Assembly (NCBI GenBank): GCA_018267355.1 | Contig: JAFDYP010000338.1 | Location: 1-5,926, forward strand | Length of the DNA: 5,926 nucleotides | Origin: Bacteroidota bacterium | GTDB taxonomy: Bacteria > Bacteroidota > Bacteroidia > Chitinophagales > LD1 | Direction: 5' to 3' | In this document: piece after piece, positions 1 through 5,926 of the stretch | Layout: each line of letters begins with the position of its first letter | Numbering within the stretch: the stretch's first letter is position 1 | Notes under the pieces: generated by a model | What the model was told of the DNA's origin: nothing | What the model saw: only the letters and a program-made list of their open reading frames with translations | Databases searched by the model: none | Position numbers and translations under genes: made by a program

Positions 1-2
1 TC

Positions 3-1358
3 CTTTATATCATTTTATTCTTTTCCGTCATTCTCCTGCTGCTGGTAGCGCTGCTAGTCAATCAGAAATTCAGGTCTACTGCATATAATTTCTCGAAAGT
101 GCATCAGGGTCATGAATTGCTCAATGAGCTGAATGATGTGCAAATTACGATCACGAAAACGGCTACGGAAGTACGGACCTTTACTATCAAAGGCGCTCCT
201 CATCCGGATCTCGTGCTTTACAAAGTGCAAATGGAGCGCAGGATGCAGCGCATAGCCGAGCTGACCCGGGATCCGCATCAGATGCGCGTACTGGACACTC
301 TGCGGATGAATATCTCTACCAGATTTGATATATGGGAGCACATGATCTCTATATCCAATGACAGCCTGAAGCGTATCAATGACCAGCTTTTTATCGAAAC
401 CTCAGTGCTGACCAATAATATACTGGGAGAGATCATGCAACTACGCAAATACGCCAGCTCAATAGTCTACGACCACCTGGACGATACCGAGACCAATATC
501 CGCCTGACGGGATTCATGGCGCTCCTGGTCACTCTGTTTTGCATCTCTGTGATCATTTTTGCCATAGTCAGGTTGCACCGTGAGGTAAACTATGGTATAC
601 TGGTGCAGGCCGAGCTGAGCAAGAAAGTCAAAGAGCTGGACCGCACCAATGATGATCTGGAGCGCTTCGCATATGTAGCCTCGCATGACCTCCATGAGCC
701 CCTGCGGAAGCTCTATGCCTTTAGTGAGATACTGATAGAGCGGGAAAAGAATCTGAGTACGGAGGGACTGGAGATCATACGCCGTATGCACAGCTTTGTG
801 ACCCGCATGCAGCAGCTCATAGACGATATGCTCCAGTTTTCACTCAATCTGAATAAGGTAGAAAAGAAAGTACTGGATCTGAATATTGTGGTCAAAAACG
901 TGATCAATAACCTGGCCGTGAAAATGAATGAGACCAATGCCAGTGTAGAGGTAGGCATGCTCCCCGCACAGGTGGCGGGGTACGAATCTCAGATCAGCCA
1001 GCTATTTCAGAACATTATATCCAACTCTATCAAGTATTCCCGCCCCGGTGTGCCTCCGCATATCCGCATCACTGCCACAGAGGTGTCAGGAAGCGACATC
1101 GAGTCCGTAAGGCCGATAGATGAGAAAAAGAAGTTTCACAAGATAACCTTGTCAGACAACGGGATCGGCTTTGATGATAAGTACAGGGACAAGATCTTCA
1201 TCATCTTCCAGCGGCTACATGGTAAATCCGAATACTCCGGATCGGGCATAGGACTCGCTACAGCCAAGCGTGTGGTGGATAACCACAACGGCTACATCAC
1301 AGCGCATGGAGAAGAAAATAAGGGGGCCGATTTTAACATTTATCTCCCTAAAGAATAG
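3..1358 (+). CDS. Membrane sensor histidine kinase, CHASE3-like sensor, 5' end missing
   Basis: This kinase senses a signal outside the inner membrane and phosphorylates itself on histidine. The frame is open from base 3, so the GTG at 99 is very unlikely to be the start; the true start lies before the window. The 451 visible residues begin inside a first membrane helix (3-62, LYIILFFSVILLLLVALLV). A periplasmic helical region of about 140 residues follows, with the look of CHASE3, then a second membrane helix (about 507-575). The HisKA motif ASHDLHEPLRK has its phospho-accepting His at 684-686. The ATPase domain shows an N box (QNIISNSIKYS, about 1011-1043), a G1 box DNGIGFDD (about 1155-1178) and a G2 box GSGIGLA (about 1239-1259). 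It carries no receiver of its own; the receiver gene 87 bases downstream is the natural partner. The ligand cannot be told. The family call is firm, and the CHASE3 label is by overall resemblance. Confidence 0.93.
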   Translation, partial: LYIILFFSVILLLLVALLVNQKFRSTAYNFSKVHQGHELLNELNDVQITITKTATEVRTFTIKGAPHPDLVLYKVQMERRMQRIAELTRDPHQMRVLDTLRMNISTRFDIWEHMISISNDSLKRINDQLFIETSVLTNNILGEIMQLRKYASSIVYDHLDDTETNIRLTGFMALLVTLFCISVIIFAIVRLHREVNYGILVQAELSKKVKELDRTNDDLERFAYVASHDLHEPLRKLYAFSEILIEREKNLSTEGLEIIRRMHSFVTRMQQLIDDMLQFSLNLNKVEKKVLDLNIVVKNVINNLAVKMNETNASVEVGMLPAQVAGYESQISQLFQNIISNSIKYSRPGVPPHIRITATEVSGSDIESVRPIDEKKKFHKITLSDNGIGFDDKYRDKIFIIFQRLHGKSEYSGSGIGLATAKRVVDNHNGYITAHGEENKGADFNIYLPKE

Positions 1359-1445
1359 GCCGCTTTCAGCCGAAAATGGGAATATAATTGCCATATGGTG
1401 AATGGTATGGTTTTAGAGTGAAACAAGAGGTAATATTGGAACGCA

Positions 1446-1820
1446 ATGAAGTTCAAAAGCGCTTTAGTAATAGATGATGACCAGGACCTGAGCATGCTGC
1501 TCAAGGCGATCTTGGCATCCTATATCCCCTCCGTATCCTGTGCATTTACATTGAGTGCCGGCATACAGAGAGTCAATGAAATGAAACCGGATATTATCTT
1601 CCTGGATAATAACCTGCCGGATGGCCAGGGTATCAACTTTATCACTGAGATCAAATCTATAGCCCCTCAGACGTCTCTGGTCATGATCACTGCTATGGGT
1701 CATGCACAGGATACAGCCTTGAGCTACGGGGCAGATATATTCATAGAGAAGCCACTCACCAGTGCCAATATCTATGAGACGCTGAATAAGCTGGCTGCCA
1801 ATCAGAACACCAAAGCCTGA
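1446..1820 (+). CDS. Receiver-only response regulator (CheY-like)
   Basis: This is a single receiver domain of 124 residues with no output domain. It should take a phosphoryl group from a histidine kinase and act by binding another protein or by passing the phosphate on. All key residues are present: acidic pocket D10-D12 (VIDDDQD), phospho-accepting D54 (IIFLDNNLPDGQG), switch T82 (VMITAMG) and K102 followed by Pro (FIEKPL). The ATG at 1446 fits the start of the first beta strand; a GGA at 1438-1440 is a weak ribosome site. It lies 87 bases after the membrane kinase on the same strand with no hairpin between, so the two are probably co-transcribed. Its stop is 11 bases from the stop of the converging kinase. 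The receiver call is firm; the target is unknown, and a phosphorelay role is inference. Confidence 0.93.
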   Translation: MKFKSALVIDDDQDLSMLLKAILASYIPSVSCAFTLSAGIQRVNEMKPDIIFLDNNLPDGQGINFITEIKSIAPQTSLVMITAMGHAQDTALSYGADIFIEKPLTSANIYETLNKLAANQNTKA

Positions 1821-1831
1821 AAAAGGTTTAT

Positions 1832-3274
1832 TTAATCTTCGATAATTGCTGGAAGTTTGACCACAAAGGTAGTGCCCTCACCAAAGGTAGAGCGTACTTC
1901 TATATTGCCTTTGTGCGCCTTGATCACAGAGTGCGTAGTGGCAAGACCGAGGCCCATACCATTCTTTTTGCCCGTGAAATATGGCTGGAACAGGTGAGGC
2001 AGGGTTTCTGCCGGGATACCGTCTCCATTGTCAGTGATCTGGATACTGGCGGTATCGTCTTCGGTGATAGTAGTGATCTGCAGCAGGCCTTCTTTCTTGT
2101 CCATTGCCTCTACTGCATTGATGATGATATTTAGCAGGGCCATATGCAGTTTGCTCTTGTCTCCCAGTATCAGCTTTTCCGTAGCCGCATGATTTTCCTG
2201 GACTTTGATTCCTTTGAGCGTAATGCGATCCATAGCGTCCTCCAGAGCAGAGGCTATCACAGTACGCAGATTGACCGGCTTGTACTCCTGATCCATGGGG
2301 TTGGATAGCTTCATCAGCTCGCCTATCAGGTCATTGATGCGCTTGCTATTTCGCCTGATGATCTCTATATAGGTATGACCATCCTCCTTTACCTCTTCCT
2401 CCAGCTGATGGAGCGAAAGGTGGATATTCGTTAGCGGATTGCGTATTTCATGGGCCATGCTCCGTACCATCTTGCCTATGGCCTCTATGCGCTCATCCAG
2501 TGAGCGCTGCTCGAGGGATTTCTTGAGATTGGTATAGTCATAGAGTATGCCTTGATATTGGAGGCGGCCATCCAGAGAGGTGATCTGTGAGGTAGAGGCC
2601 AGGAAGGTTTTGCGGGCCTTTTCCCGGGTCAGTAGTGTGATTTCTATATCGCTATTGGTACTGCTATCCGTAGTATGGCGGATAAATTCCTTTGCAGCGG
2701 CGTCCGTTTCAAAGAATGTACTAAGGTGTTGTCCGGTCATTTCGGCATCCTCATACCCTAGGAGCTTGCTCATCATAGGATTGAAGTTCACCAGCCGGAA
2801 ATCTTCTCCGACCACGAAAATGATATCAGTAGATTTATTGAATATCTCTCTGAAGCGATACTCGCTCTCTGCCACTGCTATATAGGAGAAATAGCGCTCC
2901 ATAGAGTAGCGTATGCTCCGCTCCAGCATTTCTGCGTTCAGCTCTCCTTTGGTGAGATAGTCGTATACTCCAGTCTTGGCAGCCTCCAGGTCTATATCCC
3001 GGTCTCCCTTGCCTGTGAGGAGTATAAACGGTTTGGTCACTCCCTCGCGGGAGCATTCGCGTACCAGCTCCAGACCCGTCTCAGGACCGAGGAGATAGTC
3101 TATGATATAGAGATCATGCTCATTGGCCAGTATCTTGTCGCGTGCCTTGCTGTAGTTTATCTCGCTGTCTATACTGAGATCAAATGTCTCTATGCGACGC
3201 AGGTGATGAGAGGTGATAAAAATATCATCCTCACTATCGTCTATGAGCAGTACTTTGAGTTTGGTCCTGTTCAT
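1832..3274 (-). CDS. Soluble hybrid histidine kinase, receiver-PAS-HisKA-HATPase
   Basis: This is a 480-residue cytoplasmic kinase with no membrane helix. An N-terminal receiver (about 5-125) has D12/D13, phospho-accepting D59 (LYIIDYLLGPETG), T87 and K109. A PAS domain follows (about 137-250, with IFNKSTDIIFVV and NFNPMMSKLLGY). The HisKA motif SMAHEIRNPL has its phospho-accepting His at 275, and the ATPase domain has N386 in NIIINAVEAM, DNGDGIP (415-421) and GMGLGLA (439-445). The kinase core is of the NtrB type. The gene starts 3 bases after the stop of the sigma-54 activator, so the two form an operon and a cognate pair, with the kinase likely phosphorylating D52 of the activator. The receiver sits in front of the kinase and may let another kinase control it. 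Its conserved Lys is followed by Gly (YLTKGEL) rather than the usual Pro, as in a known group of PAS-linked receivers. No Shine-Dalgarno is seen before the ATG, so translational coupling is likely. Confidence 0.93.
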   Translation of the reverse strand: MNRTKLKVLLIDDSEDDIFITSHHLRRIETFDLSIDSEINYSKARDKILANEHDLYIIDYLLGPETGLELVRECSREGVTKPFILLTGKGDRDIDLEAAKTGVYDYLTKGELNAEMLERSIRYSMERYFSYIAVAESEYRFREIFNKSTDIIFVVGEDFRLVNFNPMMSKLLGYEDAEMTGQHLSTFFETDAAAKEFIRHTTDSSTNSDIEITLLTREKARKTFLASTSQITSLDGRLQYQGILYDYTNLKKSLEQRSLDERIEAIGKMVRSMAHEIRNPLTNIHLSLHQLEEEVKEDGHTYIEIIRRNSKRINDLIGELMKLSNPMDQEYKPVNLRTVIASALEDAMDRITLKGIKVQENHAATEKLILGDKSKLHMALLNIIINAVEAMDKKEGLLQITTITEDDTASIQITDNGDGIPAETLPHLFQPYFTGKKNGMGLGLATTHSVIKAHKGNIEVRSTFGEGTTFVVKLPAIIED

Positions 3275-3277
3275 AGC

Positions 3278-4750
3278 TTATTCGCCCGCCATTTTCATTT
3301 GCTTCATCTTATTGTACAGCGTCTTCCTGTCTATACCGAGCAGGACAGCTGCCTTTGACCGGTTGAAGTTTGACTTGGTCAGAGCATTCATGATCATTTC
3401 GTATTCTGCCTCGAGGGCTGCCTTTTTCATAGCAGATTTGGATAGGTCCTTTGGCGCTTCTGCCTGCATAGGCTCCTGGTAGGATGGCGCAGGGTCCGGA
3501 GTATAGGATTGCACCGGCTGGTAGTGTACTACTGGCTCCCTCTCCTCTTGGCCGAAGTCCATACGTGCATGATTGAGTATCTCAAATGGTATAGCCTTGA
3601 TATCTACCGTACCCCTCGTACTGAGGAGCGCGGCTCTTTTGATCACATTCTTTAGCTCACGTACGTTGCCGGGCCACGGATAGTTTACAAACACCTCTAC
3701 CACATCAGGATCAAAGCCAGTAATAGTTCTGCCCAGCTCAGCAGCTGTCTCTCTCAGGAAGTGCTCAGCAAAGAACATGATATCATCCCGGCGCTGGCGT
3801 AGTGGTAGTACGTCTATATGGAACTCATTCAGGCGATGGTAGAGGTCCTCACGGAACTTTCCTGACCTTGAGCCTTCGAGTAATTTCTCATTGCTGGCTA
3901 CTATGATACGTACATCTACTTTCATCTCTTTGGTACCACCTATGCGGCGCATTACCTTCTCCTGTAGTACGCGCAGCAGCAGCAGCTGTACTTCATATGG
4001 CAGGTTGCCAATCTCGTCGAGGAAGAGCGTACCACCCTCCGCCATCTCAAAGTGACCGACCTTTTGGTTCAGGGCGCCGGTAAAGGATCCTTTCTCATGG
4101 CCAAACAGTTCACTGCCGGCCAGCTCTTTCGATATAGCTCCACAGTCCATCGCTACAAATGGTTTGTGAGAGCGGTTACTTCTATCGTGTATCGCCTTTG
4201 CCACACCTTCCTTGCCGGCACCACTCTCCCCGTATATGATCACCGAGTAGTCAGTGGGAGCCACCAGATTGATCTGCTGCTCCAGGTGGCGCGATTGCAT
4301 AGAGCTACTGAAGAGATAGGAGGGGTTTCCTGATTTGGCTTTAGTGCTACGGCCTGGAGATCCTGCGGCTGCAGGTATGGCAGATGTGCCCTCCTTGTTC
4401 AGAGCTTGCTTGACCACCAGCAGTATTTCATCAGGGATCAGTGGCTTGGTCACATAGTCAAAAGCCCCCAGACGCACTACCTTGACTGCCGTACGCAGGT
4501 CAGAATATCCGGTGATGATAATGACAGGCAAGTCAGGCTTGCGCTCCTTGATCTTGGACAGGAGGGTCGCACCATCCATGTCGTCCAGCCTGTAGTCACA
4601 CATGACCAGATCCGGCTCAAAGGAGTCGAGGAGTTTCTCCCCGTTAGCCCCGTTGTGAGTAGTTTCTACTTCGTACCCGTTCTTGGTCAAAAACCTTTTG
4701 AGGAGGGCGAGTATGTCCTGATCGTCATCTATTATTAGTATTTTACTCAT
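3278..4750 (-). CDS. NtrC-family sigma-54-dependent response regulator
   Basis: This is a 490-residue transcription activator that, when phosphorylated, should use ATP to open promoters bound by sigma-54 RNA polymerase. The receiver (1-120) has D8-D10, phospho-accepting D52 (VMCDYRLDDMDG), T80 and K102-P103. The AAA+ domain (about 145-375) has Walker A GESGAGKE (174-181), the sigma-54 contact loop GSFTGA (221-226, a common variant of GAFTGA), Walker B GGTLFLDE (239-246), an arginine-rich stretch near 295-306 and PWPGNVREL (358-366). A Pro/Gln/Tyr-rich linker (about 398-435) leads to a Fis-type helix-turn-helix (FNRSKAAVLLGIDRKTLYNK, 462-481). The start at 4750 is chosen because MSKILIIDDD begins the receiver properly and AGGAAGG lies just upstream; an in-frame start at 4819 would add 23 residues unlike a receiver. 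It leads an operon with the kinase. Target genes cannot be told, and the exact symbol is not claimed. Confidence 0.94.
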   Translation of the reverse strand: MSKILIIDDDQDILALLKRFLTKNGYEVETTHNGANGEKLLDSFEPDLVMCDYRLDDMDGATLLSKIKERKPDLPVIIITGYSDLRTAVKVVRLGAFDYVTKPLIPDEILLVVKQALNKEGTSAIPAAAGSPGRSTKAKSGNPSYLFSSSMQSRHLEQQINLVAPTDYSVIIYGESGAGKEGVAKAIHDRSNRSHKPFVAMDCGAISKELAGSELFGHEKGSFTGALNQKVGHFEMAEGGTLFLDEIGNLPYEVQLLLLRVLQEKVMRRIGGTKEMKVDVRIIVASNEKLLEGSRSGKFREDLYHRLNEFHIDVLPLRQRRDDIMFFAEHFLRETAAELGRTITGFDPDVVEVFVNYPWPGNVRELKNVIKRAALLSTRGTVDIKAIPFEILNHARMDFGQEEREPVVHYQPVQSYTPDPAPSYQEPMQAEAPKDLSKSAMKKAALEAEYEMIMNALTKSNFNRSKAAVLLGIDRKTLYNKMKQMKMAGE

Positions 4751-4987
4751 GCCCTTCCTTATCACAGTATTATGCCAAAGTCTCAAAGCGGGGTGGTGGC
4801 CAGGGCCACAATACCCCATTATGCCCCTATTTCTCTATAAACCCTTGGCACTACTAACCAACCAGCAATGAAGTTTTCCGACTATGGGAATAAACTTTAT
4901 GCCTCAATATGGGGAATTATTTGCACGAAATGAAGTATTTTATGACCTTGGTCAGTTTCCGGCTTTTTAAGGTTGGCATATTTATAG
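4751..4987. promoter_or_regulatory. Intergenic region upstream of the sigma-54 activator gene
   Basis: These 237 bases separate the activator gene (- strand) from the small hydrophilic gene (+ strand), so promoters for both probably lie here. I found no convincing Bacteroidota -33/-7 pair (TTTG with TAnnTTTG) and no sigma-54 -24/-12 pair on either strand. The heptamer GGCATAA occurs three times on the - strand (4770-4776, 4819-4825, 4897-4903). TATGGG-type direct repeats begin at 4883 and 4908. On the - strand, AGGAAGG just before 4750 serves as the ribosome site of the activator. The promoter role is inferred from gene layout only. Confidence 0.45.
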
Positions 4988-5233
4988 GTGAATAGGACTA
5001 AAACCAGCGATATGAGAAAGGTAAAGCAAACCAGCGAAAAGACACCCCCACTGCCTAAGGATAAACCGGCGACGTATGATAACACCACCAAACGGACATC
5101 AAAGGTGGGAGACCGTCAAAATCAACATCAACCGGAGGATAAAGATGCGCCCAGAGATCCGCAAAAATCGAGGGAGCGCCTCGAACACGATCCAACCAAG
5201 AAAGAAAGAGATCCAGGCATGACCCGGCATTGA
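4988..5233 (+). CDS. Small hydrophilic, probably disordered protein of unknown function
   Basis: The frame codes 81 residues from a GTG at 4988, or 73 from the ATG at 5012 (MRKVKQTSEK), which I think more likely because it is ATG and removes a poorly supported lead. The protein is rich in Lys, Arg, Asp, Pro, Thr and Gln, has no hydrophobic stretch and no Cys or Trp, and should be unfolded and cytoplasmic. Its second half (PRDPQKSRERLEHDPTKKE, then RDPG) resembles small Lys/Asp/Pro-rich hypothetical proteins I associate with Bacteroidota; that is memory, not a search. The best support is the strong terminator hairpin that starts four bases after the stop codon. An overlapping - strand frame with a membrane-like stretch exists but is less credible. 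No function is assigned. Confidence 0.55.
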   Translation: MNRTKTSDMRKVKQTSEKTPPLPKDKPATYDNTTKRTSKVGDRQNQHQPEDKDAPRDPQKSRERLEHDPTKKERDPGMTRH

Positions 5234-5237
5234 AACA

Positions 5238-5268
5238 AAAAGTCCCCATCGTTCTGATGGGGACTTTT
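5238..5268. terminator. Strong bidirectional rho-independent terminator
   Basis: A perfect 13-bp inverted repeat, AAAAGTCCCCATC (5238-5250) and GATGGGGACTTTT (5256-5268), closes a five-base loop GTTCT. Read on the + strand it ends in a T run four bases after the stop of the hydrophilic gene. Read on the - strand it ends in five T's, 22 bases after the stop of the two-helix membrane protein. It therefore fits as a shared terminator for two converging genes and supports both as real transcription units. Confidence 0.92.
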
Positions 5269-5290
5269 AAAAATATCTATATGCTTCCAA

Positions 5291-5473
5291 TCAGGTATAA
5301 CTTGTGTTCTTCTTGCCAGCGGAAAACATCACACCGGCAAAGGCCGCAAAGACGATCAGCAAGAGACCTGATACTACTGTAAACAAGACTTTCAAAACAC
5401 GATGGCTGCTCAGTACCAGCAGCACTACGATCCCTATGAGGGCAAATACTATTAACATAAGTACCTTATCCAT
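5291..5473 (-). CDS. Small two-helix membrane protein of unknown function
   Basis: The 60 residues are almost entirely hydrophobic. Helix 1 spans about 4-22 (VLMLIVFALIGIVVLLVL), the short polar turn SSHRVLK follows, helix 2 spans about 29-51, and a polar tail GKKNTSYT ends the chain. It should sit in the inner membrane as a hairpin. The ATG at 5473 is the only reasonable start; no Shine-Dalgarno is visible, which is normal in Bacteroidota. It begins 12 bases after the stop of the 55-residue gene, so the two may be one operon, and it ends 22 bases before a strong terminator. Such short proteins include toxins, holin-like proteins and harmless membrane subunits; nothing in the sequence decides among them. 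Two clean helices in one open frame favour a real gene. Confidence 0.6.
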   Translation of the reverse strand: MDKVLMLIVFALIGIVVLLVLSSHRVLKVLFTVVSGLLLIVFAAFAGVMFSAGKKNTSYT

Positions 5474-5485
5474 AAAAGCGAAAAC

Positions 5486-5653
5486 CTATGTGGTTATAAA
5501 ATGTTGTTTGGCGAATGACTGCTCCTGCGCGATGCGCTGGCGGATGTGGAGCGCAACGATCTGCTCTGTCCTTTGCTGGCGGGCAGCATTGTCCTGGATC
5601 ATTTCTGCTACTTTGAGCTGAGTCTGGCGGAGGAGGATGGTAAGGCGTATCAT
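5486..5653 (-). CDS. Small charged helical protein of unknown function
   Basis: The frame codes 55 residues from the ATG at 5653. After MIRLTILLRQ the chain is rich in Gln, Arg and Ala (QDNAARQQRTEQIVALHIRQ), with the spacing of an amphipathic or coiled-coil helix, and it lacks a clear membrane segment. Codons in this part favour ATC, CTC, CGC and CAG, like the large genes nearby. Upstream of 5653 the same frame stays open to a GTG at 5872, but that part is Cys- and Pro-rich with scattered codon choice and looks non-coding, so I chose the shorter form. The gene for the two-helix membrane protein follows after 12 bases, which suggests one transcript. No family is recognised. Confidence 0.45.
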   Translation of the reverse strand: MIRLTILLRQTQLKVAEMIQDNAARQQRTEQIVALHIRQRIAQEQSFAKQHFITT

Positions 5654-5890
5654 AATCGTGTTTTTATTTGAATGACTAAGGGCAAATGCCGCGCCTGATA
5701 AATTCATGTGATTTAAAGCATTGTAGGCTGGTTTTTGAGGAATATCATACGCGCAGTGGCAAGAGGTGATATTCAGTTTGGGGAAGGGCGCCTGGAGAAT
5801 TGCCCAAATAAGGCATTTCCCTCTTTTTCTTACATTCGCAGTCCCGCCGAATACCTCTGGCGCTTTTATCACGACTAAACTCTCCTCTAT
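5654..5890. other. Non-coding spacer with no recognised element
   Basis: These 237 bases lie upstream of the 55-residue gene on the - strand and of a possible + strand gene at 5891. I see no convincing promoter pair, hairpin terminator, tRNA or repeat. Short GC-rich palindromes such as GGCGCC (about 5788-5793) are too short to call. If both flanking genes are real, this is a divergent promoter region. Confidence 0.4.
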
Positions 5891-5926
5891 ATGGCAGAAC
5901 CGGTTTCTAACAGGATCATCTTTTCA
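5891..5926 (+). CDS. Possible start of a further gene, cut by the window end
   Basis: An ATG at 5891 opens twelve codons (MAEPVSNRIIFS) that run to the last base. The peptide would suit the short cytoplasmic lead of a membrane protein, and its place after a 237-base spacer would make it divergent from the small - strand genes. No ribosome site is seen. Twelve codons are too few to prove a gene, so this is only a hint. Confidence 0.25.
   Translation, partial: MAEPVSNRIIFS

Noticed and set aside
99..101. GTG as the start of the membrane kinase
   Set aside because: The frame is open to the window edge and codes a good first membrane helix, which a CHASE3-type sensor needs. The gene must start before the window.
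1359..1445. A possible terminator between the membrane kinase and the receiver gene
   Set aside because: Only very short pairings (such as GGC with GCC) were found and no T run, so co-transcription is more likely.
4751..4819. An N-terminal extension of 23 residues on the sigma-54 activator
   Set aside because: The extension does not resemble a receiver lead. The ATG at 4750 starts exactly at the first receiver strand and has AGGAAGG just before it.
4846..4860. TGGCAC, a perfect -24 element of a sigma-54 promoter on the + strand
   Set aside because: Five bases downstream the sequence is ACCA, not TTGC, so the -12 element is missing.
4897..5091. A 64-residue - strand frame with a membrane-like stretch (FTFLISLVLVLFTYKYANLKK)
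   Set aside because: It overlaps the hydrophilic + strand frame in antisense. Lys-rich coding sequence gives Leu/Phe-rich antisense by base composition alone. It has no terminator of its own, and its C-terminal part looks random. It remains a possible alternative.
5304..5621. A 105-residue + strand frame antisense to both small - strand genes
   Set aside because: Its product is a Ser/Thr/Cys/Trp mixture without a coherent pattern, whereas the - strand frames give clean helices and end at a terminator.
5654..5872. A longer, 128-residue form of the 55-residue gene starting at a GTG
   Set aside because: The added 73 residues are rich in Cys and Pro with scattered codon choice, unlike the downstream part, and look like translated spacer.

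Overview
The window looks like a chromosomal signalling region from a member of the Bacteroidota, probably of the Chitinophaga/Cytophaga kind. The reasons are the family look of the histidine kinases (a kinase core of the 'YVASHDLHEPLRK' type), the weak or absent Shine-Dalgarno sequences and the moderate GC content. The lineage is an inference from style; no marker gene is present. No tRNA, rRNA, CRISPR array, insertion sequence or phage gene was seen.

Left part (1-1820, + strand): a membrane histidine kinase with a CHASE3-like periplasmic sensor, whose first codons lie outside the window. It is followed after 87 bases by a 124-residue receiver-only response regulator. Middle part (1832-4750, - strand): an NtrC-type sigma-54 activator, followed after 3 bases by a soluble kinase with the order receiver-PAS-HisKA-ATPase. 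The two sets point at each other, and their stop codons are only 11 bases apart. Each set has a kinase and a receiver, so each could work alone. The lone receiver and the receiver at the front of the soluble kinase also make a branched phosphorelay possible, ending in sigma-54-dependent transcription. That link is inference.

Right part (4751-5926): a 237-base spacer upstream of the activator gene, then small genes. A very hydrophilic protein of 73 or 81 residues on the + strand ends just before a strong 13-bp hairpin terminator. On the - strand, a 55-residue charged protein and a 60-residue two-helix membrane protein form a likely pair that ends at the same hairpin from the other side. The last 273 bases are mostly non-coding and may hold the start of another + strand gene at 5891.

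Overall the kinase and regulator genes are well-known families and their identity is secure. The small genes are unknown, and no clearly new system can be shown from the sequence alone.
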